Shown here piece after piece: positions 1-10,740 of a DNA stretch of 20,154 nucleotides. The stretch is taken from assembly GCA_000697335.1 (NCBI GenBank), contig JNEM01011644.1, positions 1 through 20,154 of the forward strand, read 5' to 3'. The notes below the pieces were generated by a model. It was not told the origin of the DNA, did no database searches, and worked only from the letters and a program-made list of their open reading frames with translations. Position 1 is the stretch's first letter, and the number at the start of each line of letters is the position of its first letter. The DNA is from Conidiobolus incongruus B7586 (lineage: Eukaryota > Entomophthoromycota > Entomophthoromycetes > Entomophthorales > Conidiobolaceae). The position numbers and the translations under genes are program-made.

Positions 1-764
1 TATATTTATAAATATTATATTAATATTGTATATATAATAATAAAAGAAATATGATATTAAAACTATATAAAAGTAAAAATACCTCAATATTTTTGAGTAT
101 TATGTAATCATTGAATATCATATTTAATATATTTTAAAAATATATTAAAAAATAATTATAAGAATATTATTACCTAAAAAACTTGAATAATCAAGTTAAT
201 TTTATTTATTTAATATTTTGAATATTAAATATTAAAAAAATTTGATTTAATAAATTATATTATATTAAAATCTTTAAAATCAACTTGTCATATATAAATA
301 TTTTTCGAAAGACTCTAATTGAAAAAATAAATTAAAATTTTAGCAATGTTTCAAAAACCTTGGGTAAATATTGATTAACTTGGATATAGTTAAACAGCAT
401 GTTGCAAACTTGTTACTCTAATAGAACCTCAAATGTTAAGAGAATAATCCAGATTTCGCCAATCAGATGAATGAATGGATAAATTGAAGATTGAAAAAGT
501 TTGATAGTTTTACAAAATTGATGAAAAATAAAAGGAGAGTATTCTATAAATATTGACTATTTAAAAAATTTGACACAATTGAGTTAAATATTCATGATGA
601 CGAAAACTGTCAATTTTAGAAAAATATTTCATGGGGATTAAGATTCAGGTTAAGGGATGGAATAATTAGTGTGAAATTAATACAATATGATAGCAGTTAG
701 TAAGTATGACTCAAGTAATCTTCAATCATGTCTAATAATTCATTCTTTAATAAAGTAAAAAATA
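1..764. other. AT-rich intergenic flank
   Basis: No supportable gene. The first 340 bases are almost pure A/T with small perfect hairpins, for example a 7-bp stem with a 4-base loop at 180-197 and a 5-bp stem with a 5-base loop at 83-97. From about 340 to 760 the sequence is visibly less AT-rich. It probably holds the 3' untranslated region of the minus-strand decarboxylase gene, but every frame is broken within about 50 codons, so I call no gene there. An old gene relic in that tract cannot be excluded. Confidence 0.6.
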
Positions 765-1952
765 TTATTCCCTAATAAAGTGAGCATAGCGTAATGAATA
801 GTCAGGGAATTCGTAGAGAATACGGTCGGAAAACTCATAATTGGAAATTTTGGGAATCCTCAAGGGGTAAGACTTGAGATGCTCTTCCATTGGCTGGGAT
901 TCAAAGACAGTAACTGAAAATTTACCGGGATTGAAGATGTCGGTCACTTGAGTGATGAGTTTCTGAAGTGCTTGCTGAAGAGAAATGGCCCCATTTTCAG
1001 TTAAAGTTTCCATAGGAATATTAGTCTCGAAGCTTGCGTAAGAACACTGTTCTTCAGGAGTGACGTGATAAGTAAAGTAGTGTTCGCCTTGGAGACCATT
1101 CATGGAGAATCCACAAGGATTGAACATATAGGAGTCGCCGATTGCCTGGGGGTAGATCTTGTCTATACCAGACACCTTCTCCAAATGACGACCTCCGATT
1201 GCGCCCTCAGGCTGGTTGGGTTGGATATAGAACTTTTCCATAGCCTTGGGATCCAGCTTGGTCATCAAGATTTCGATAGTGGTATCTTTCTTAGGAAGAA
1301 TACCATGTGAAACTGATTGCTCGACACCATTTCGGTCCAAATGCTGCAAGTTGTCGCTCTTCATATTGGGAGTGGTCAAGTACAAGAACCACTGATCTGA
1401 TTTAGAACCTCCAATCATATAATGAGTTCCATTTTCAAAGTACTGGTTCAAGAAGGATACTTCATGAGTCCAGTCAGTGTGGGGATAGACCTGCTGCTTG
1501 GGAAACATAAAACTTTTACGGGAGTAGAATGCACGATAAGGAACTGAATAGCCGCAGTAGTCGCTAGCCATACGTAAAATCTTGGGAATAGCAAGGAGGA
1601 GAGTGGTAGTACCACAGGTCTTGAGTACCATCTTGTGAGGATAAACAAATAAGGAAGATTCACTGAGGACATAGGAATCAAAATATTCGTTAGAGGTGGT
1701 GTTGAGAATCTTGCAGTGGACGATATCAAGCATCTGGGTGATTACTTCTAATGGGATCGAGCGGAGATCTTGATTCAAACGAACAGTTTCGTTTTCAGAA
1801 GAGTCTGTATCGCTAGTGTAAGGAGAGGGAGAGAACCAGATTTCTAATAACTTTTCAGGACCTTCGAACCCGGTGAAGATGTCATTTTCGTATTGATCAG
1901 GGGAGATGCCGATGTCGGGGGCGGTAACTGGGTGCTTGTTGAAAGGAGGCAT
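765..1952 (-). CDS. SPE2: S-adenosylmethionine decarboxylase proenzyme
   Basis: Makes decarboxylated S-adenosylmethionine, the aminopropyl donor for spermidine and spermine, in the cytosol. The 395-residue length is close to the yeast enzyme. Visible motifs: FEGPEKLLEIWF (29-40) with the active-site Glu30 and Glu33; LSESSLF (96-102), where self-cleavage between Glu98 and Ser99 should create the pyruvoyl cofactor; KTCGTT (111-116) with the catalytic Cys113; NPCGFSMNG (278-286) with Ser283; and His296 in YHVTPE, the pair needed for processing. Residues matching the human putrescine site are all kept (Glu37, Asp223, Thr225, Glu227, Glu309), so putrescine stimulation is likely (inference). A polar insert at about 42-62 is longer than in animals. 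The start is fixed by an upstream in-frame stop with no other Met between. No intron is needed. The next upstream AUG opens a separate small ORF in the leader. Confidence 0.97.
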   Translation of the reverse strand: MPPFNKHPVTAPDIGISPDQYENDIFTGFEGPEKLLEIWFSPSPYTSDTDSSENETVRLNQDLRSIPLEVITQMLDIVHCKILNTTSNEYFDSYVLSESSLFVYPHKMVLKTCGTTTLLLAIPKILRMASDYCGYSVPYRAFYSRKSFMFPKQQVYPHTDWTHEVSFLNQYFENGTHYMIGGSKSDQWFLYLTTPNMKSDNLQHLDRNGVEQSVSHGILPKKDTTIEILMTKLDPKAMEKFYIQPNQPEGAIGGRHLEKVSGIDKIYPQAIGDSYMFNPCGFSMNGLQGEHYFTYHVTPEEQCSYASFETNIPMETLTENGAISLQQALQKLITQVTDIFNPGKFSVTVFESQPMEEHLKSYPLRIPKISNYEFSDRILYEFPDYSLRYAHFIRE

Positions 1953-1958
1953 TGAATG

Positions 1959-1985
1959 ATAATAATAATAATAATAATAATAATA
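1959..1985. repeat. (ATA)9 trinucleotide microsatellite
   Basis: Nine perfect ATA units lie on the plus strand, 6 bases before the decarboxylase start codon. In the mRNA this reads as an A/U-only, probably unstructured tract just in front of the AUG. It contains no AUG, and no stop in the frame of the main ORF. Such repeats vary in length between strains. Confidence 0.95.
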
Positions 1986-2021
1986 GTAACAGTCTAACTA
2001 GAAATTAAGCTTTAAAGGACG

Positions 2022-2111
2022 CTATCGCAAGAATTTGGAGAAGTGGAGTCGGAATGGAAGGCAGAGTACAATGTTTGCGTTTAAGTTGCTGCACTTGAGG
2101 CCAGGGAGCAT
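2022..2111 (-). CDS. Upstream ORF in the decarboxylase leader (29 codons)
   Basis: The ORF begins MLPGLKCSNL and ends FSKFLR before a TAG stop. Its AUG is the first after the inferred TATA box, and the only other AUG in the inferred leader is the main start, 69 bases beyond the uORF stop. The uORF AUG has A at -3, while the main AUG has T at -3, so by the usual eukaryotic context rule the uORF should be initiated often. Leader uORFs that make AdoMetDC translation polyamine-responsive are established in mammals (peptide MAGDIS) and plants. The peptide here resembles neither, so regulation is inferred from position. The leader could also be spliced or start further downstream, which would remove this ORF. 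Confidence 0.55.
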   Translation of the reverse strand: MLPGLKCSNLNANIVLCLPFRLHFSKFLR

Positions 2112-2266
2112 AATATGGGGGAACTTTGAAACTAACTATAAAATTTGGACTCTTTTGTGAGACCAGAGAGGTGATAAAAAAGTTACTGTTGTATTCGCTT
2201 GTTGCAAGAAAGCAACTGGGGGTAATAGAAAAAAAATTCTAGAGTGATCAGGATTGCACTCGACGG

Positions 2267-2275
2267 CTATTTATA
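2267..2275 (-). promoter_or_regulatory. TATA-like box of the decarboxylase gene
   Basis: TATAAATAG on the minus strand, about 315 bases upstream of the start codon. With usual spacing transcription would begin near 2235-2245, giving a leader of about 290 bases that includes the upstream ORF. In AT-rich DNA such strings arise by chance. Support comes from the less AT-rich sequence just downstream and the CCAAT box about 80 bases upstream. Confidence 0.45.
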
Positions 2276-2355
2276 TCAATTTTATCCCACAAATTATTCT
2301 TTCATTATCAAACCTGCTTTTCAATATTTGGAATAATATCATAGTGTAACATGAG

Positions 2356-2360
2356 CCAAT
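2356..2360 (+). promoter_or_regulatory. CCAAT box upstream of the decarboxylase gene
   Basis: CCAAT on the plus strand, 81 bases upstream of the TATA-like box. This is the spacing typical of binding sites for the HAP/NF-Y complex, which works in either orientation. A five-base match is weak on its own. Confidence 0.3.
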
Positions 2361-5300
2361 TCGAAATCAAACATGTAGTCATCATACTTTGCTTATATTA
2401 ATAGTATATAATAAAGTATATTCAGTAAGTAAAACTAGCCATTATTCTGGCATAAGTTATTGTACTATCCATTCAACTGGAACTCAAGTCCATCCTAGCA
2501 TATCCACCTCGAATTGATGAAATTTCCCTACACTATTTTGCATGCTACTGATTTTTTGTGGATCATTTAGAGTATTTTATAAATTGATATAACTTGTGTT
2601 ATAATCCTTTGAAAAATATTTGAAATATTTTATTAAATTTATTATATGTGTATCAAAATAACCTATTAATAAAAAAATGTATATTTCAAACTTTTTATTA
2701 CGACATTACAAGCGATATTATATCATTGCAATTAATTGCCTATCAAACACTGATATATCAAAAATAAATCTAGTACTACATTTGTTTAACTATAAATTCT
2801 AGTAATGTGACAAATTAATCAAATAAAGCATTTTGAGATTATACAATTAATAACCACATCTATAATTACTATGTATTATTTGCCAATATTCAATAATTTG
2901 TAATATATTTTCAACCAATTAAACCACAATCATTTTTAATATAACTAGTCCAAGTAATTATATATTGTATGGTATAGAATCTTTAGTGGAGATATAACAA
3001 TTTGAAATGATATCAAAGTATATTATTGGTTAATTCCTAAAGAAAATTTATATAATTAACTGAAATAAAATTTTTAATAATTTGAAAATAAATTTTAATT
3101 AAATTTAATTATATATATCTGATATATTAAGTTATATCAATATAATGCTATATTATTCTTTTGAAAGTACACTCTATAGATATATTAGTATTTTATATAA
3201 TAATATATTTATGTAAAATCTCAATTTATTACAAATGCGATTTAAATTCAATCTGAATTTACTTTTATTCACGAAATTTGGGAAATTATTAATGTAATCT
3301 TTAGCGTTTAGTTCCCAATTTTTATTAATAAAATTCATTACATATAATAGTTTCATCTGATAAATGTAAATCTAATAATAAAAATAACGAATAACTGATA
3401 TATTATTTCTTATAATCATAGTTAAAAGGAATATATATACATATTATTTTATGATTTTATCTGAAATCCATTAATTTTGTTTGAATTTTACATAATTGAA
3501 ATCTCTAAAGTATTGGTAACTTATTGTATTTTCTCTTAAAATTTTTATTTGTATTGGTTAGATTATTTTTTAAGTTTATTAAATCATTGAGATGATAAAT
3601 CTCTCAAGCATTGTATTAACAATTAATAATGATGTAATAAAGTCAATAATAACCACATATATATACGAATAGGCTAGATTTAAGCTGATGTAGATAAATA
3701 ACATTTTTATTAGAATATCAATTCAAAATAAACATTTTTGAATCTGTACAATTAAATTTAATTGTATAAGCATAAAGCATTATATTGTAAACATAAATAT
3801 ATAGTAAAGCCAATTTTATTCCATCAAGATGATACTACTTATTAATAAATATGAATAAAGCTAACACACTAATTGATACTTATTTCAAAATTGAATAATT
3901 ATATGCCTATACAAATCAATTGGGTAGCTAGTAGACAATTTTTGATTTCGCATTCTATAGTTTATTTTTTGAAATGATAAATTGATAATAAATATGTAAT
4001 GAGTAACTTTAATCCGGTTATTATAAAAATACACCATGTGTTTCTATCAGGTGGGAGTTATTATTTGAAGATTGATTATAAAATACTTTCAGGAATTTTC
4101 GAGACACAAGTACTTGAGACATATCATCAGCTATTTAAATAATAATGATAAGAGTTGATTATTTAACAAAATTTTATAAATTTGCAAAGCTGAAAATCTT
4201 TTATTTATCAGTAATTGATTATAAATTCTGATTGTCATAAAAAATATTAACCATAAACGATGTATTTCAATTGAGATTTAATTCTTCTTTAAATATAATA
4301 TATGATGTACTAGGTTATATTATAATTAATTTGTTTACCAATATATCAGGTGATAGTAAGTTTGCTCCTAAATTGCTTTATATCAACAATCTATTTAATT
4401 ATTATTATGATATCAACTGAAGCAGTATTTGAAATTTCTTAATAATTATTCAGTATATTGGTCATTAAAATGTACACATGGTCTATCACATTTATTGATC
4501 GAATTTTTTCAGAGTAAATTTCAATTAAAAAGCTTGATGATTTCAATTTGATAAATAGACAATTTAATTATCATAATCAAATTTAAATTATTTTTGCAAA
4601 ATGTTAAAACTTTATGGATAGTAATAATATAAACCATTTAATCAGAACAGAAATTAATCTTTTATTGATGTCTAATTTGATATTTCTAATAATTAAGTTA
4701 GTCCGAATATTTAACCTTGTGTATTTGCAAAATTTTTACAAAAATATTCACATTGTGCTACATTTCTTTTTTTCTCATTCCCCTAGTCTCGTATAATAAT
4801 CTATCTTATATTCTTCTAATTATTAAATAGAAATAGTTTATCCAATTTTCTTAACCACTTTAAATAGGAATGTTTGAATGCATATTATTATTAGTTTATT
4901 AATCAATTTGTAAACTTGTATTAGATTTTTCATCAAATCATTTAATTTGGCATTCTATATTTTTATTTATAAAATAAATATACTTTATCTTATGATTAAA
5001 AGTTGAGTTAAATGAAATATTAAAATAAAAAATATCTTAACTGAATTTAATTTGATTAAAACTTGATATATATGTATATTTTGGTCGAATATTAAAATAA
5101 AATGAAGAATTAACGTTGATATGAATATTTGTCAAACTACTAGTTTAAATATATATATATATGGAGTTGATTATAATTTAGATATAAAATTAGCTGGTTT
5201 TGATTTAATTAATTTTATAATAATATAATGTCTAAATAAATTTTAATATATTAGAATACATGTTATAATTAATTTCAAGTCTGGATTATATGAAATAGTT

Positions 5301-6160
5301 TCAATATAATTATTGATCCGACATATTATTTAATTTTATATTATTGAATATAATTTATATCATAGATCGTCATTTTGTCATAACTTGATTATATATCAAT
5401 AAACCATAATAAAGTAAAAATATTGAATATTTTATCTAGAACCAAATTTCAATCTTAGAATTAAATCAAATTATTCAAGCCTTATGGAGTTATTAAAGCA
5501 ATAATGCATTAAAATATTTCTGAATATTACAATTATTAATGATTATATTATTTTTAAAATTTTGATGATAGTTTTAAAATTAAAAATTCTATAATTACAG
5601 AATATAATTGCAAATAATCATCAAATCAAATCTCAATATTATTATATAATTTTTCAAATCTACAATTTTAATTATATTGATTCTAGATTATATAATTCAT
5701 GGTTTATATTTTTAATGATTATACACCCATTAATCGTTTATTTTAGCCCTTTTGGTACGATGTGTATTGTTTCAATATATATTCGAAATCATTTATGATT
5801 TAATTCTGTTTGAGATGACGTCAAAATGAATATTACTTAATTAGTAGTTAAATATAAAAGGTACTGTATCTTTCTTAAATATAAGAGATAATATAGTATT
5901 TTTTTCAACTAATATAAAATTTAATTACCATTTAAGGTTATAAAACTAAATTTAATGTTTCAATTTTCAAAATGATAAAATACAAAATTTTTAATGAATA
6001 TAGAGGAAATCATAAATTATAATTGAAATATATATATTAAAAAATACTAGAAATAATGATTTTTAGTTGATTATGAAATATGATAGATGATTTTATTTTA
6101 ATTTTGAGGATTTGATTAAAATCAAAAATGAAATAAATAAAATACAATTACTGGCAGTAT
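2361..6160. other. AT-rich desert between decarboxylase and Prm10-like genes
   Basis: About 3.8 kb of roughly 20 % GC. A slightly less AT-rich stretch at about 2420-2570 may be promoter sequence or a faded relic. Two 60-codon open frames, at 3174-3356 (minus) and 4614-4796 (plus), consist mostly of Asn, Ile, Leu, Phe and Tyr, as chance frames in AT-rich DNA do. A (TA)7 run lies at about 5149-5162. A pyrimidine tract ending in CAG-like TAG (4763-4786) looks like a splice acceptor but has no coding exon after it. I see no RNA gene. Confidence 0.7.
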
Positions 6161-8230
6161 TTAGAAAGTTACGAGTGCACTCCTCCTTCTGCCGAAAGGA
6201 TAGATGATGAGAGCACTTAAAAACATTCCAACTGTAATACAGAGTGAAATCACAACCATATTTAATGCAAAAGTACTACCTTGAGCACTATTGTTGGTGA
6301 ATATCAGTAGCAGTCCTTTTACTCCGATACTTCCAGGCACTAACATTAAAATTCCAGCGAGTAATGGAATGATGGCTGCTTTACGCGTGAATTTTCCATA
6401 TATATTACCAACCAAACCCAGAGCAAGTGCTGAAACAATCGAGACTAACTGTGGTTCCACTTCATAAGTGGACATCAAATAAGAAATACCGAAACCGACA
6501 CATGATGTGAGGATCATAATGGGCCATTGTCTGGGGTGGGCCTTGAGATCTACGCTGAAAGCAATTGCTGTTAATGGCAAAAAGAAAATCTTCCAGTATG
6601 GAGACACTGGTGAGCAGACGTCTTTGTTAATGGGTGAATTAACCAAAAAATTAGATAATTTCTCTCCAATAGCCATACCGAACCCTAAAATGAACGCAAC
6701 AACCAGGGCATAAAACGTTTTGACTACACCTGAAATGATATTTTTGGAAGCTAGTTCAATTAACGCCGTGGTAAGCGATAAACCAGGTAACAAAATAACA
6801 ATAGCTGAAAGTGAGACCGAAAGGTGACAAACACGATGGCTTAAAGATTTCGCAATGAAGGAAGATAACAAAGCTGCAGAAAGTTCAAAAAGATTTGCAT
6901 AGCCTGCAATATGGCGCGAGAAAAGCATCATTAGGCCTACCATTGCGCCCAATGCTCCAGATAATAGAGCATCATAAAAATTTCCGTCGAAGAATAGGAT
7001 TGAAACAGCGAATGCACTCACAACATAATTTAAGAGCTCACCCCACGGCGGTATTAGAGGAGGTGATTCCATGACAGTCTTCAGTTCAGCTGTTGCATCG
7101 TTTACTAACAGATCTTCCTTAGTGACCCTGTCGCAAATATCGATGACTCGATCTAATTTATCCATGTCATAGCTGAGCTTGGCATGTACAATGTGTGTTT
7201 CACTAGTATGAGTGTCAATGTCACCAAAACTAATCAATAATAGCCCTGGAAGTGAACAGAAACTACTTTCAACTTCTAAAACGCGACTGATGGTCTTCAT
7301 ATTGGTTTCCATTCTATGGGTTGGACTACCATATAACATACTCGCTTTGCCAAGAAGAATAATAAAATCTTGTCGTTTTAAAATGCTCTCAATGGTAGCG
7401 GCCACCTTGCGCTCTCGACTACCTAGTTGACCCATGTATTGATGGAGATTGCTTCCATCATCACTCAAGCTATTTCGAGGAGACCCTATACCGAAAAATG
7501 CCTGAAGACTCTGAGTGCTCTTATTCAAAACAAGGCTGGTAGGATTACCACCTGGTGTTCTTGGAGTCATGGGAGTTTTGGTTCCCTTGATGCTCTGAAG
7601 CTGAAGCAGTTGACTTAAGACGCCACCTTTCACATGAGGACTAGGGCGATTGGGATCAATATGTGGCATATTTTTTAGCTTATTTTTGTTTGTAAAATTC
7701 CTCATGATCTGGACTGCTTCAGCTTGGTAGGGATCCATCTCAATTACCGTATGATCCTTCTCCTTGTCTTTGGGAGGGGGCTCATTCGGAGTTGTAGGTA
7801 CTGAAGACTGGTTATATTGTTTATCCGGATCTCCATTTTCATATTTTTCATTGGGTGTTGGTTGTGGAGCTACTGTGTTGCTATGATGAACTGAAGGTTG
7901 GCTGGATTTTAATATAGGCTGGTGAATTTTAGGATTCATCAATATAGGCTGAATATTGTCATTTAACTGTGTGATAGTTTCTTGTTGATCTGCCGGTATC
8001 GGTGGTACTGGTACCCTGTTGTTTGCTGAAGATGATGTTGGAGTACTATCAATCACATTGATTTGTGGATTCTGTCGAAGATTACTAATTCTCATATCGG
8101 GAGGCGTACCCACTGGAGTAGTCATTTCTGGTGGAGTTGCCTCTGCACTACTGTCACCGCCTACTTGAAAAGACACAGGCAACTGATTTCGTTGATTTAA
8201 ATTTAAATTAAAGTTAGGCTTATTTTTCAT
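6161..8230 (-). CDS. PRM10: Prm10-like ThrE-domain multipass membrane protein
   Basis: A 689-residue protein of the pheromone-regulated membrane protein 10 family, related to the bacterial threonine/serine exporter ThrE. Residues 1-270 are polar, rich in Pro, Ser, Thr, Asn and Gln, and probably disordered, with several Thr-Pro sites (for example TPMTPRTPGG, 219-228). A cytosolic ThrE_1 region follows, carrying the family signature YGSPTHRME (300-308). About ten hydrophobic segments run from 400 to 678; the first half holds LPGLSLTTALIELASKN (481-497) and the second, ThrE_2-like half holds LVPGSIGVKGL (630-640). The protein ends shortly after a basic GRRR. ThrE exports threonine in Corynebacterium; the substrate of the fungal proteins is not known to me. 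The start is fixed by a close upstream in-frame TAA (8249-8251). No intron is needed. Confidence 0.94.
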   Translation of the reverse strand: MKNKPNFNLNLNQRNQLPVSFQVGGDSSAEATPPEMTTPVGTPPDMRISNLRQNPQINVIDSTPTSSSANNRVPVPPIPADQQETITQLNDNIQPILMNPKIHQPILKSSQPSVHHSNTVAPQPTPNEKYENGDPDKQYNQSSVPTTPNEPPPKDKEKDHTVIEMDPYQAEAVQIMRNFTNKNKLKNMPHIDPNRPSPHVKGGVLSQLLQLQSIKGTKTPMTPRTPGGNPTSLVLNKSTQSLQAFFGIGSPRNSLSDDGSNLHQYMGQLGSRERKVAATIESILKRQDFIILLGKASMLYGSPTHRMETNMKTISRVLEVESSFCSLPGLLLISFGDIDTHTSETHIVHAKLSYDMDKLDRVIDICDRVTKEDLLVNDATAELKTVMESPPLIPPWGELLNYVVSAFAVSILFFDGNFYDALLSGALGAMVGLMMLFSRHIAGYANLFELSAALLSSFIAKSLSHRVCHLSVSLSAIVILLPGLSLTTALIELASKNIISGVVKTFYALVVAFILGFGMAIGEKLSNFLVNSPINKDVCSPVSPYWKIFFLPLTAIAFSVDLKAHPRQWPIMILTSCVGFGISYLMSTYEVEPQLVSIVSALALGLVGNIYGKFTRKAAIIPLLAGILMLVPGSIGVKGLLLIFTNNSAQGSTFALNMVVISLCITVGMFLSALIIYPFGRRRSALVTF

Positions 8231-10740
8231 ATTTGAGAAAATATTATATTATAAATAAATAAAAAAAGTGAGCTAAGTCGAATATTACTAGTCTTTTAAG
8301 CGAGATAGTGTAATAAAACAAATATAATAACTGAATGATAGGCTGGTTGATCAAAATTTTTTGATTCAGCTGCAAAACTAAATTTTACAATAATATATTT
8401 AGTTAATCAATATTAAATTACGAGTCAGTAATATGAACAGTAAAATAAATTGATGGAATTTAAGTGATTTAAAGACACAGTATTAAATATAAATTAACAT
8501 ATAAAAATTACTATTAAAAATATATCACCATAAATATCGAAATCTTTCAAAGAATATCATACTGCTTATATACTATTCCAATTGCATGATTACACCAAAA
8601 TTTAATTATAAAAATTTGATGGAACGGAAGATTTGTGCTGTCAACCAATCATATGTATAATTACAAATTTCACACAAATTTCACTGAATATTTGTTTCCT
8701 TCCAATTTACCTAAGCCTCCCCAATAAGTGAGAAATTTAAGTTGGACAAAGGGACTCTCAAATTAGTAAATTTAATATCGAGGTTTACCTTATATTGATA
8801 GCTATTAACCATATATATTGTTATGCATTCTCTAAAGATAGAATATATTGGTATACTATAATGATATTGTTTCAAATTTTTTAGCGTATTTTTACAATTG
8901 AGATCAAATATATTCTAATGTAATATTAACTAAAATGACTATCTAATGATTTAATATGATTTCATATTAGAATCAACTAGAGTAATAGTCTACATTGGTT
9001 TAATAATAGAAAATTCGGTCATTATTAATATTTTATTAAGGTTAGTCATAGTACTTTGAGATAAAAATCAAAATTTTAAAAATATTATTCAATTTATTTT
9101 TTTTTCTTCACATCCAAAATGATTTAAATTTTGAAATTATTATATCATATTAGTTTTGAGATATATTAATGAGTTAAATTGAATATAATTGTCTAATTCA
9201 TCCAATTTATTCAAGTATATTATGATCATATATGGTCATGTGGTAATTAGGATCTCATCTTATGAAAAATATCACAATTTAGTTACAAATTGAAAATTTT
9301 CCTAGCTTTCCCAAATATAGAAAACCTTATCTTAATTGTAACTTTATTCGAGTTAATTGAAAGATAAATATATAAATGTTTTTAAAAAGACATAGCGTTT
9401 TAAATGAGTGAATAAAGTTATTAATAAGAATATTTGACTTGATTCAAAATAATCTGAATTTCATTTAACAACTAAACAAACCTGGCTTAATTCAAAATCT
9501 GATCTTAAATGATGAATGGCTCAATGGATTTGTTTCCTAATTGGATATTCCTACACCGTCAACCAATATAATCAAAATTAAAATACAATGCTTTTCACTA
9601 CTGATTGGTTATAATTGTATCAATCAAGCATTGTGACGGCGCATTCAATGCTTTGTGTTATTGTTTCTACATTAACTTAAATAAATCATTACTAGGTGTT
9701 TTAACCTCAGCACAAAAATTATATCGGTGTTGCAACTTTTCAAAAGGTTTAATATAGATTAAAATTTGCTAATATATTTTTATTAATTTCAACAAAAAAT
9801 CAATCCCAAAGACTAGGAATAAAGCTTGTTGATTATTATACAGTGATTTACTTTTCATTAACTGACATTGGTTAATATCTTTACTAATTGTTTTCCTTAA
9901 AGAGTTGAGCAATGATCGCGCGCAGAACAGCTTGGCAAAATCGCTTAATACTATAGATAAATCTAAAATACAATTATTGCGATAAATAAATGTAGTTAAA
10001 GTAGTTCAAATTTTAATATATTTTTATAATACAATTTATACTTAACCCCAATAATATTATTTTAACAAATTCAAAATTATCTAATTGAGCTGTAAATTTT
10101 ATCAAAAAAAATTTGTTCAGTTTAAATTAGAAAACTGTCAATCCCATTTTAATTTTATATTGATAAAATATTATTTGGTATAAAACTTTGAAGGTTCAAT
10201 CCTATAATTTTTAATTAGTCATGTAGATGTTATTCAACTTCAACTATACTTTGATCACTCCATTATTAAAAATAATCAAATAATAGCTGATAATAAAAAA
10301 ATTTCAGTTAATAAATAAAGTTATTCTCTCAAGTCAAAAATAATTAATTTATTAATTTATTGTATAATTTATAAACTACGTCATATACATTTTAATAATT
10401 TTTTTTAATTTTGTCAAATCAAAATTTGATAATAATAATTTTAAAAGGCAGGTAAAAATATATTATTATAATGATATTAAGATATTAGTAAAATTCTTAT
10501 TTAGAATTGCCATAATAATATAAGGTGAATATTCTGTTTACTCAACCATTAAATATGAATCCTCTTGTTAGTTATTGTCAGTCTAAAAATAAAAGAGATT
10601 TAAAATCGATATCAAGTCAAGTAAATAATATATTTTGATATTCAATGATAGAATGCTTTATTAAGCAATATATCGATATATGATGAATTAAAAGATGTCA
10701 ATTTAGTATATTACCAAACATCATTTCAAGAAAAAATGAA
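8231..10740. other. AT-rich desert upstream of the Prm10-like gene
   Basis: About 2.5 kb without a supportable gene. The first few hundred bases must hold the Prm10-like promoter; a CCAAT box lies at 8645-8649 and a tandem duplication of ACAAATTTCAC at 8663-8684. A tight inverted repeat (ATCAAAA facing TTTTGAT) lies near 8351-8366. A GC-rich patch of about 35 bases at 9910-9945 stands out but has no readable structure. The inverted-repeat cluster near 9.6 kb is listed separately. Confidence 0.65.
9556..9639. repeat. Nested inverted repeats with CCAAT motifs
   Basis: ACAATGCTT (9585-9593) is the exact reverse complement of AAGCATTGT (9626-9634). Just outside, CCGTC (9556-9560) faces GACGG (9635-9639), and just inside, GATTG (9603-9607) faces CAATC (9621-9625). 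On the 3' side all three arms are contiguous, so a hairpin with bulges on the 5' side can form. CCAAT occurs at about 9563-9567 and its complement ATTGG at about 9604-9608. It could be a folded remnant of a short inverted-repeat transposon or a regulatory cluster. Confidence 0.5.

Noticed and set aside
1065-1310. Open plus-strand frame across the decarboxylase gene
   Set aside because: Antisense shadow of a conserved enzyme, with no features of its own.
3174-3356. 60-codon minus-strand open frame in the desert
   Set aside because: Its residues are nearly all Asn, Lys, Leu, Ile, Phe and Tyr, as expected of chance frames in AT-rich DNA, with no promoter or motif support.
4763-4786. Pyrimidine tract ending in TAG, like a splice acceptor
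   Set aside because: No open coding block follows it and no donor or exon can be placed before it.
4614-4796. 60-codon plus-strand ATG frame with hydrophobic stretch
   Set aside because: Hydrophobic content follows from T-rich codons. Composition matches the surrounding spacer and there is no neighbouring exon.
8868-8874. Pheromone-response-like heptamer (TGAAACA on the minus strand) upstream of the Prm10-like gene
   Set aside because: A single copy over 600 bases from the start, expected by chance in this composition, and use of the yeast element in this lineage is unknown.
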